A DNA stretch of 64,000 nt from Gnetum montanum. Its lineage: Eukaryota; Streptophyta; Gnetopsida; Gnetales; Gnetaceae. The translations under genes and the position numbers were made by a program. Positions 55,650 through 64,000 of this stretch are shown here, piece by piece. Below the pieces are notes generated by a model. That model saw only the letters and a list, made by a program, of their open reading frames with translations. It was not told the DNA's origin and did no database searches. Location of the stretch: positions 477,532 through 541,531 of the forward strand of contig MNCI01000970.1 in NCBI GenBank assembly GCA_015680685.1, read 5' to 3'. The stretch's first letter is position 1. Each line of letters begins with the position of its first letter.

Positions 55650-57900
55650 ATGCCTCTCCTACAAGACTATCATAATGCCACACCTAGTGAGGAAATTCAT
55701 TGGAGAACCAACAAAATTGATGATGAAGATGAAGTCTGGAGTACTCAACCTTATGCAGGAGTCCCCTATGTTTATGAACACCCCAACGATACTCAAAGAC
55801 TCTCGTCATCCAACTCTGACACTTCTAGTGAGGATGAGACATCCCATAGAACGAGGAGGCCCAAAAGGCCTAGGACCTTCTCAATAACTAATAGGAACTT
55901 ACTTGGGGATGATTGGAAGACTTACAAAAGTCATAACGAGTTTTACAGCTCCTTCTCTTCCTCTACTCCTTCAACATTAGATTGTGACATGGATGACTAT
56001 CTTTCAAGGGATCGGCATAGAACTAAAAATTGAGCTCACAAAGAAAATCAAGAAAGCCAACATAAATGAAGGCAACATCATCCCAACTTACAAACTCACA
56101 ACCTATTTAGTGATGCCTGCTGGCCACTAAGAGCCTAACGCCAATACAAGAGGTTGTTCGAATCTCCCATAGGCATCGTAAAGAGAGTTGTCTACCTAGG
56201 CTCGATTTAAACAACTTCCCTAATTTCTCAAGAGGCTATGACTTAGAACTATATCAACATTTACAAGCCTTCTATGATGCCTACATGTGGAATAACATTG
56301 ATAACAAGTGGCAAAAACTTAAGCTCTTCCCTATGACACTTGTTGGCCAAGCAAGAGTATGGTATAGATTGTTAAAACCAAATTCAATACAACGTTGGTC
56401 AACAATGGTAGAACTCTTTAACAAAAAATATCAAACCTATGCAAGAGTGTCAGCCTTGAGGAAACAAATTCAAGGATGGAAATAAACACAACATGAACCC
56501 TTGGACATGGCCTTAGAAAGATACTATGCACTGTTGAACAACTATCCAAGCCATGGGTTTTCCGAGGAAAGGCTAATGTACCATATTATTGATGGGCTAC
56601 GTAATGAAACAAGAGAGACCTTAGGAATGTATGCCCAAGGTCAACTATATGAACTACGGACCCATCAAGTCTAAGAGCTTATTAAGCAAGTAGCAAAAGA
56701 AGAAGGAGATATGGCTAGATGGGAGAGTGTTGAAAAACATCAACGAGACCAAAAACTCAACTTAACAAGGGTCCATGATCATAAAAAGGAGAAATCAACC
56801 AATCTCAAGGTGGAAACATCATCTTTGCCAACACAACAATTGTTAGAAGAATTCGAGGCAAAGATCAATAAGATGTTGGAATGGACGTATCAAAAGTGTG
56901 GAGAATTTATCAACATTATTGGAGATAGAGTTTTGACAGCCCAAGAAGCGGGACAAAACATTAGACAATCGGAAAGAAGGGATAAGGAAAATAAGAGCTC
57001 AACTGCCAATCATACGTATGAATGCAACATATGCCTATATGATCACCCCAAGGGTCAATGCCCAATATTGTTACATTTACATGAGCATTGGGGAAACATG
57101 TTACATTCCAAGTTCGTATAGAGATACTGTGTTCGATCACAGTGGCAACAATCCCAGTCGTGAAGAAGACCACCACTAAACTGGAGACACCGTTCGTATC
57201 ATCCGAACCCAAATGCTTATATTGTTCAACATCTTGTTTCTCCAACTAGGCCAACGCACTTTATCTCACCACAGTACCATTCTCCTCAATACTATCAGCC
57301 CATACCTTCAACACAACCACCACCTTGTGCACCTTATACTCCTCCTAACTTTTAACATTCTCATCATTTCCCTCCTTCCACAGTGCCACCAACTGTTCCT
57401 AAGGCACCTGCCCCACAGAAATAACCCACGAACATCACTTGTGCTACTACTCCCAACAGCAGTGCGAAACTTTAGCAACAACAAAAGCGCCCCTTCTTTA
57501 AACATGGCAGTAAGAAGGGACAACACAATTCCGGGGCCACTACATCCTCCAACTCAGCACAAGCCCAACATTGTGGTGCACTGTTATCTTCAAACCCAAC
57601 GCCTCATGTAACTTCGTCAATGCCACCGACTAACACTCCAACAACCATACGGCCCAATGAACACAATCATGGAAGGCAACATCCTGATCCTTGCATACCA
57701 TCTAACGGTCCCAAATATCATAGTGGGTCAACTCGTTATCCGGAAACTACATCGTATAAATTTCCCCACTATGCTTATTATAATCAAGTGTGTGAAACCT
57801 GATGGGGTAAGTATGACTAGGCCCCAATATTTCCAAGATGCAAGGATCCCCATCGTCATTTATTAATCCTTGCCATCCTCAACCATTTAGCTATGAGGGA
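55650..57900 (+). pseudogene. gag: Element F gag
   Basis: The ATG at 55650, 124 bp after the PBS, opens 127 codons (M-P-L-L-Q-D-Y, a Ser/Asp-rich part, R-T-R-R-P-K-R-P-R). A frame change follows, and frame 2 runs 56285-57121 with two TAA at former Gln. The gag core reads W-N-N-I-D-N-K-W, L-V-G-Q-A-R-V-W-Y, W-S-T-M-V-E-L-F-N-K-K-Y and E-E-R-L-M-Y-H-I-I-D-G-L. Near 57030 lies the knuckle C-N-I-C-L-Y-D-H-P-K-G-Q-C, spacing CX2CX3HX4C. After 57121 a Pro/His/Gln-rich tail continues in broken frames to about 57900. Confidence 0.78.
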
Positions 57901-58619
57901 TATCCCCCATTCTAATAGCAAGCAGGATTAATAACCACTTTTCATTTTCTTTAATTTTACAACTTTTGTTTTCTAGTTTTTCATTTTTCAATTTCTTGTT
58001 TTATCTTTTTGTCTTTTTGTCTTTTTACATTTTTATAAGTAATCTCATCTACGAATAAAACACTCATGTGGCTCGTTGGTTGAAGTGTGTTCTATGTTAT
58101 CAAGTCTCGAGTGAGCAATTTTTTGGACAGTGAGCCCATTACACCCACTCATCCACTCTACAAATAAGAGGTTCTGTTCGAGGGTACAGTGATATTCTTG
58201 ACATTCTTAAAACTTATAATTAATTTTGTGTTCACTGTACCTAGAATGAAGAAGGATGGACCAAGAGGGAATGATTAGGATGTGACATCAAGGGGACTTG
58301 CGGATTCTCTTTGGTGACGTCTGTGGGAGTTGTCGTGCCACGTGGTTGTACTAAGATCCTTGTATATCTAATGAAAAATGGGAGTAAGGGTAATCAAATG
58401 GGCACTCAAAAATCCAATGTTGTTCTAGGGGGTCCCACTGGAAAGACATGCACCCATGCATGATGGCTGGCGACTTCTCTAGATTCAGTATTCAAAAAAA
58501 AAGAGAAGAGAAAAAAAAAAGAGAAGAAAAAGAAAGAAAAAAAATACCACAAAACAAAAATTACTACTCCCTTGAACAAAATGCCAAGTGATCATACGCC
58601 TTGTTGTCATGGTACTCTC
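57901..58619 (+). other. Element F region joining gag to the post-pol sequence
   Basis: Pol should begin here. Instead the sequence passes directly into the 3' region homologous to element E (58250-58470). A purine run of A and G (58493-58551) follows. The pol deletion joint must lie between about 57900 and 58250. Confidence 0.6.
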
Positions 58620-59298
58620 ATAGTTGCTCATCATGGGATGAAACAATGCGATGTCACTGATTAGAGGAATGGACTTGGTCCTAATCTTGGAACGACGGGT
58701 TAATGACACCTTAATCATGCTTACATGCAAGATTCACTGTGCCTTGGGTCAGTTACCTCATGTCCCAATCTCTATGATCCCTTTCTATAGTTTGTCTCAT
58801 CTCACTATTCGTGTAATTGTAGCTTGTGTCGTGTGTAACATAGAATTCTTACCTCATTCCAATGATATTTACATGTGTGTGTGTTTTGTGGAGTTAATGC
58901 AAATTACATTTAACCCTTCTAGTGCCCATGGTTACACAAGGGCAGTATAGGTTGGAATCTACTTTAGGGAGGACCCACTTGTGTAAATTTTTGTAATCTT
59001 CACTTATGACATAGCTCACACACACAATTTCTTATCCTCAGCTTAGTTTTCAAATGATTTTCCTTCCCTACTACTATCCCTCTAAATTTCAACATGTACC
59101 ATTACATTCCCTTTTTCTTAACCACCCAAGGTTTTATTGATAAAATCCACACCATCATCATTAATGGTGCCTTTCAAATTAATGAAATTTCCCTAGGACC
59201 CCTTGATCATAGCCAATGTCCTCAATTTCCAATGTTAATTTCAAGAAAATCCTTTAAAAAGTTGGTATTTTCATGGTGTCTCATGTCACTAGGGACAT
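58620..59298 (+). other. Element F pre-ORF2 region
   Basis: Homologous to 51494-52189 of element E. Open stretches at 58651-58950 and 59094-59300 show no known domain. Confidence 0.55.
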
Positions 59299-59354
59299 GA
59301 TATCGCATACGCGACCTATCGTATGCGATATCATGTCATCGCAACCTATAAATA
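59299..59354 (+). promoter_or_regulatory. Element F internal promoter-like cassette
   Basis: Lattice units at 59299 (GATATC), 59313 (GACCTATC) and 59327 (GATATC), spaced 14 bp, then CTATAAATAGG with TATAAATA at 59347-59354. The following CTACAACACTTAGCATCATTTTT resembles the post-TATA LTR sequence CACTCTAGGCATTAGTTTTT. The whole block looks like a second copy of the LTR core promoter, placed ahead of ORF2. Confidence 0.6.
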
Positions 59355-60105
59355 GGTGATCCCCCTACAACACTTAGCATCATTTTTGCCATTCACACGG
59401 GGGATTTTTCGAAATTTTTCTCTACGACTTGTGATTGAGCGACCCTTGCTTTTCTCACTCTATCTTGCTCGTTGGTGCTCCGATTTTCATTCCATTTGAA
59501 CCTACTTGAACCCGGAGTGTTCAGCTTAGTTGTGGGGGAGGGGCACATGCCGAATAGCACATAAATTTTTTGAAATTCATCATCACCCGAAGGACATCTT
59601 TAAGGGTAATTAGTTGTGAGATTAAGAATAGAAGGTGTCAAAAAAAATTTCATCCCCTTAGCTATACCAGAAGTTTAAATTTGGAAACCACCTAAGCAAA
59701 GAGGACTCAACATTATAATCTTTTGGGGACATGTTCTTCCAATAATTAACATCATACGGAAATAAAGTAAATCTATTAAGGCAAGCAGTAAGGTATAACC
59801 TAACTTTGGTAACAACCTTACTAATGATTGGCCCTGTGTGATTGCAAATGGCCCCGAAACACAAACAATAGGAAGGTCTTGCTCAAGGTGCAATCGAATG
59901 ACCTAGGAGAGGTGAAAGACAAGATCCTACTGGACAATATGTAGAGCAGGGGAAACAATCATTTAGTATCCACCAAGAAGACCCTGCTGTTGTACAATCA
60001 AGGTAGGCAAAAGAAGGAGTTGTTGCAGCGTTTGAACATGGATGATATCTCACGTTGACCTAGGACTATATTCAGACCATCCATGAAAAGTCCATATTCA
60101 CTATA

Positions 60106-60615
60106 GTGATCATGGAATTAAACTCTGGACCTTTCGCAGAATTTGCTCCAGAGGCTGTTAGGGATCACCTCAAGGGGTCTCCCTTATGGCCTACCCTCTC
60201 CAAAAGCGGTGCCTGGTACTTAGGGGAAATGTACCAATTTTGGCACAACAAAGAAGAAGGCACCATAGTTAACATTTGTGGTGTGACTATTGATTTCTCT
60301 GTTCAAGCCATTTCAGACATATTAAACCTTCCGAATACAGGGCCAAAGGTTGCTTAGAACCAGCTGGACACTTTCAAAACCAAGCAACTTAATAAATTGT
60401 TGACAGAGAATAAAAGGGTGGCGAAAGAAAAAGTGAAGGCTGACTAGGGTGCCTCTATGGCACAAGCACAAACTTACATGCATGCCAAGGCACTCAAGGC
60501 CTTACAAGAGGAGAAACTCCAGGCCATACTTCGACGCTGTCAAATCCCAAAACCTGGAGCTCAAGAAAAGGGAAAGACACCCATGGAGGAGCCACCGCCA
60601 CCAGGAACTACATGA
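60106..60615 (+). pseudogene. Element F ORF2 (plant transposon-type protein with coiled-coil tail)
   Basis: One frame of 169 codons to TGA at 60613, interrupted only by TAG at 60358 and another near 60445. Its first ATG is at 60112 and an open frame extends back to about 60064. The N-terminal part reads F-A-E-F-A-P-E-A-V-R-D-H-L, W-Y-L-G-E-M-Y-Q-F-W-H-N and V-N-I-C-G-V-T-I-D-F-S-V-Q-A-I-S-D-I-L-N-L-P. This matches element E ORF2 and the general form of the putative plant transposon protein domain. The rest is Lys/Glu-rich coiled coil, ending in a short proline run (E-E-P-P-P-P-G-T-T). Function unknown. Confidence 0.6.
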
Positions 60616-60785
60616 GTTCCATCCAATTTTGTAATCATTGGATTTTCTTTTGTGTTGTGTCTCAATTTTTTTTGACTCCACACTACGGCATGAATCCATT
60701 CTAGTTAGTCAATAATCCCATACCTATCCACTGTGTAATCAATGGAGCTTGTACTCTCTGTAACTCGAGGACGAGTTTTCATTCA

Positions 60786-61663
60786 GTCTGAGTCATGAAT
60801 TTTTTGGCTGTGATATTGCTACCGTGATATCACAACCATGATATCATAGCTATGATATCACAGCCCCGATATCGCATCTGTCGCGATATCACGTACGCGA
60901 TATCGCGGCCTGCCTCAATGTTTATAAATAAGAGGTGGCTTTCCTACTCTAGGCATTAGTTTTTAGTCTCTTAGTGAAACTACGGTAGTTTTACCCCTCC
61001 AGAGATAGAATTATTTTCCAGTGTGTGCCTATAGTGTGGTGATTGTAATTGTACGGCATCCTTTACTCGAGTGTGACATACTTGGACACGCACATGACCA
61101 GAAATAAAGATTGAGATTACTTCATCATTGCAGCATTCACTTAGTTTAATTATTTAATTATTTAATTGTTATTGTTATTTATTGCTTTCCTAGTTAATAC
61201 TCTCTCACCCTTAAACTCACATTAAACTACGAAATGAGACGACTTGATTACGAGCATTTAAGTGTGACTACTTGGTAACCCAGTAGCGTACCTAGGATCT
61301 ACGCTTGGTAATCCCAGTGGTAGTCATGCATGAAGTCCAAGATGTGTACAGATAATCAAGGAACGGATGCTCATCGCACTTAGGCTAGATTAGATTCTCT
61401 TACCCTCTCTCTCCTAGATTAGATAATATTACTTTCCATTACCTTTAGGAGTAGTATTAGATTAGGAACCACATCATACACCTCACTCTAGACTAAACCA
61501 TACATGACAAACCTAATACTAGTCTAGGTGGGAAGATAGCGAACTACGACCTAAGGCTAACTGTCTAGATGCCACAACTAATCCGTCTACAGAGTTCGAT
61601 AGAATCGCACGTGTAACGCTCGTATTCATATGGTTGAGTGTAGGGGTACCTCGCCACTCATCA
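60786..61663 (+). repeat. Element F 3' LTR
   Basis: 878 bp, ending CCACTCATCA before the ATAAC duplication. Its start is damaged: GTCTGAGTCA replaces TGATGAGTCA. The upstream GAGGACGAGTTTTCATTCAG joins it directly, so about 14 bp spanning the polypurine tract and LTR start are missing relative to element D. Confidence 0.9.
60812..60904 (+). repeat. GATATC lattice, element F 3' LTR
   Basis: Seven units at 60812 (mutated to GATATT), 60826, 60840, 60854, 60868, 60885 and 60899. Spacings are 14, 14, 14, 14, 17 and 14 bp, one unit fewer than the 5' LTR. TATAAATA follows at 60923. Confidence 0.9.
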
Positions 61664-61668
61664 ATAAC

Positions 61669-62748
61669 AAAAGGTTGGAAAAAATAGAAATGTTCTCATG
61701 GAAAAAGTTCATGCAATACAACAACAATTGGCAATTGAGATTAGAGCCTAGAAAAATAAGGCAAGAAGGCAAGAAAATTTCAAAGAGCACTTCAAAGAAC
61801 AAATTTGCCTTCAAAAACAAATTAACGAAAAGGAGATCTCGATGGCTAAGCCCAAATTCAACATTTCCCTTCTACAAACCAATGATACTATTTGGAAGTC
61901 AATAAACCAACCATAAATTAAAAATAAAATTAAAGAACTACAGATCTAGAATATGACTCAATACATGAAACTTTCCAACCTAAGGTATGTTAACCTCATC
62001 ATGCTCATAGCAGAAAGACCTAGGAAAGAATTGGAAAAGAAAGCTACATCACACTCTCTCTCTATGAACATGAGCACCAACTCCACAATGAGATTAAGCA
62101 AAAGCTACAAATTTCCAATGCAAAGTTGACAGTTTTTTGATCAAAATTCACTAATAAACAAGATGTCACAAGGAACCTAGCAAAAAGGATGATACACTAC
62201 AAGATGTCATAAGGAACCTAGCAAAAAGGATGATACACTACTAGTAGCTCAAGGTGAAAGTATATATGTTTGAGATTAAATGCATGACTTTCACTACCTA
62301 GTTTATCCAAGCAAACAAAATGCTTCCTAATCTTCCATGTACATGGGATGTGTCAATTACTAACAACCTAGCCAAGCTTGCTTGAACAGTTAACAACTCA
62401 TAAACTGATGAGGAGAAATTTTAAATGTTCGTATACTACTTTAACATCAAAAGAGGAGCAACAACCAATCAACCATAGGAATTTTCAAGGCAAGAGAAGC
62501 CACCACCATCTAAAATAACTTGAAGCATCTACATCACCAATTTTTAAACACCTATAAATTTTGATGTTTGTTTAGAACTTTTTTTATCATTTTTGTAACA
62601 GTCCACTCGAATGAAATTTTGTACCACACCACTCAAGCTTTTTTAATGATATTAGTTAATCAATTCATTAATCAAGGTCACTTCTATAAACTTTGTATCA
62701 AACTCTATCCAAATTTTATTCAACTTGAGGATGAGTTTTTAGTTAATC
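61669..62748 (+). pseudogene. Element E ORF2, part 2, and 3' end
   Basis: Continues after element F with Lys/Glu/Gln-rich coding character (R-L-E-K-I-E-M-F-S-W-K-K-F in the open stretch 61630-61905), matching the coiled-coil tail cut at 54600. Further on, frames are broken. A 40-bp direct duplication (ACAAGATGTCA(C/T)AAGGAACC...) lies at 62159-62240. The end carries CAACTTGAGGATGAGTTTTTAGTT, the usual sequence before the polypurine tract in this group. Confidence 0.45.
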
Positions 62749-62757
62749 ATAGGGGTA
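62749..62757 (+). other. Element E polypurine tract
   Basis: ATAGGGGTA immediately before the 3' LTR, comparable with GTGGGGGTA of element D. Confidence 0.65.
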
Positions 62758-63606
62758 TGATGAACATTCATTCAATGGGCTATGATGTTGTAGCTACAAT
62801 GTCACATTGTATGAGGCAATGTCTCAAATGCAAAGTTCTAGTTGTAATAAATGCCTATAGATAAGCCCACCTACTACATTGAATGCATCATTAATGTAAT
62901 AAATAAGAAACTCTATTAGTTTGTTTTCACTATTTCTTGTAGCAATCAATGAGTGCTTGTAGTATGGATTTGAACTAATTATCCAAAATCTTATTTAAAT
63001 GGCTTGTACCTAGACACATTCCATGATGGCAATAAGATTGAGATCATTTCTTATCCATTGCAACATTCTAACTTAGTTTAGATTTACTTTTCATGCAATT
63101 TACGTTCCATTATACTTAGCGTAATAATTTAGATTTCCATACTTATTAAATATGTTGAAATGAGTACAACTGATTTCAAGCATAAACACATTATTATTTG
63201 ATAATCCTAGTAGTATTATCGCTTAATACATCCACTAGTAAACACTTGGTAATTCTAGTAGCAATTACATGAGTTCAAGATGTGTCTACCAAGAATGGAT
63301 GTTCATCACCCATAGAATATATTAGAGTTTAATTCTTTATTCATTAGTTAATTAAATAATTTTTATATTTGTATATGTTTATAATTAGTTAAAATCAATG
63401 CTACGCAATGTCATAATTATACATCTCACTATGGACTAAACCATACAAACTAAACTACTACTAGCCCAAGTGGGAAGACAATGATCAATGATTTACTAAA
63501 TAACTTTCAAAATACTTCTATTAGTATTGTTTACAAATTACGACACAATCTGTTCTTGCACTTGTAGATTATATGATAGAACATTGGGCATACTCACCAC
63601 TCATCA
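62758..63606 (+). repeat. Element E 3' LTR
   Basis: 849 bp, TGATGAACAT to CACTCATCA. U3 repeats the word ACAATGTC/GCAATGTC (62795-62825), and a TATAGATA lies at 62856-62863. It shares CCTAGTAGTATTATCGCTT with the LTR at 40640-41493. The base pairs that follow are GTAGG. Confidence 0.7.
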
Positions 63607-63941
63607 GTAGGTAATATGAATTTTCTAAGGTTTTTGACATTTCTTAAATTATAAAGATACTTTTCAAGTTTCCTTTCTAAATCATAATACCATATGTTAA
63701 CCATCATCATGATTTTTCAATTAGAAGCTATCCCATTGATGTGATAATTTATTATGAACTATATATGTAACTTATAAAAATCCTTATTAAGATTATCTAA
63801 TGTACGTTTTCTACTAATTTCTACATTAATGAATTTCATACTAGTTTTCATTGATATTTTCTATGCTTTTGGAATCTTAACTAATTTTTCATAAAGTTTG
63901 GTACTAACTTTTCATGTTTGAATCATTTTAATGTATGATGT
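63607..63941. other. AT-rich interval
   Basis: No gene or repeat recognised between element E and the LTR that begins at 63942. Confidence 0.35.
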
Positions 63942-64000
63942 TGATGAGACGCGGTCTGCGTCGGCCGCGATATCGCGTACTCGATATCGCGTCCTTCCCT
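63942..64000 (+). mobile_element. Element G: start of an F-family LTR, truncated by the window edge
   Basis: Starts TGATGAGACG and contains lattice hexamers GATATC at 63969 and 63983, 14 bp apart. It holds many CpG dinucleotides within 59 bp, whereas older copies show TG/CA at such places. The element lies beyond the window, and 5' or 3' LTR status cannot be told. Confidence 0.7.

Larger units (their letters stand above)
54606..61663 (+). mobile_element. Element F: gag-plus-ORF2 retrotransposon lacking pol
   Basis: 7058 bp with perfect ATAAC duplications (54601-54605 and 61664-61668). LTRs of 901 and 878 bp are about 90% identical by eye, with a PBS one base after the 5' LTR. Inside are gag (55650-57900), a non-coding stretch homologous to the post-pol region of D and E, an internal promoter-like cassette, and ORF2. 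Protease, RT, RNase H and integrase are absent, so the copy would depend on a relative. The polypurine tract and first bases of the 3' LTR are deleted. Confidence 0.93.
40640..63606 (+). mobile_element. Element E: old plus-strand gypsy with nested insertions (inferred whole)
   Basis: Visible pieces in order: 5' LTR (40640-41493), PBS, gag, protease, RT, RNase H, integrase, 3' region to 48654, a second ORF module (51494-54600 and 61669 on), polypurine tract and a 3' LTR (62758-63606). Between them sit a SINE, LTR W and element F. The pieces follow the gene order of B and F and the two LTRs are nearly equal in length (854 and 849 bp). However, they are far more diverged than B's or D's pairs, and the flanks (ACTAA, GTAGG) do not match. 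Two related elements joined by deletion remain possible. Confidence 0.5.

Noticed and set aside
57213-57611. 132-codon leucine/proline-rich open frame
   Set aside because: Alternative frame of the Pro/Gln/His-rich gag tail of element F. No independent evidence.

Overview
This window looks like intergenic DNA from a large, AT-rich, repeat-filled land-plant nuclear genome. The evidence is stacked Ty3/gypsy LTR retrotransposons of plant type, primer-binding sites complementary to plant tRNA-Asp, nested insertions with 5-bp target-site duplications (TSDs), and heavy C-to-T decay. A gymnosperm is plausible, because very old elements persist un-purged, but the sequence does not prove it. I found no intact host gene, tRNA, rRNA or CRISPR array.

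Layout. (1) 1-5080: AT-rich DNA with a tRNA-derived SINE-like copy (308-414), an old gypsy protease fragment (2215-2582) and a 31-bp tandem repeat. (2) 5086-6457: a candidate minus-strand solo LTR with a GAAAT duplication. (3) 6770-24825: element A, a very old minus-strand element bounded by two diverged direct repeats. Its right repeat is split by element B (10997-23907), a plus-strand gypsy with LTRs, gag, protease, RT, RNase H, integrase and a second downstream gene. A minus-oriented solo LTR (C, 17910-18701, TSD ATGCT) interrupts B's integrase. (4) 26685-36684: element D, a complete 10,000-bp minus-strand gypsy (TSD ACTTG). (5) 38546-40639: a gag-protease remnant cut off by the next LTR. 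(6) 40640-63606: element E, probably one old plus-strand gypsy relative of D. It is interrupted by a SINE, by a minus-strand LTR (W, about 49.9-51.3 kb) and by element F (54606-61663, TSD ATAAC), a relative that has gag and the second gene but no pol. (7) 63942 to the end: the start of a fresh, CpG-rich LTR of F's family.

How the parts work together. B, E and F share one plan: tRNA-Asp primer site, gag-pol (pol absent from F), then a second sense-strand gene. That gene encodes a protein resembling the plant transposon-protein domain, with a charged coiled-coil tail in at least two copies. Ahead of it lies an internal promoter-like cassette (short-period motif array plus TATAAATA) that imitates the same element's LTR promoter. 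In F's family the LTR array is a lattice of GATATC palindromes spaced exactly 14 or 17 bp apart. This lattice and the internal promoter/second-gene module are the most unusual things here. All alignments were made by eye, and identities are approximate.
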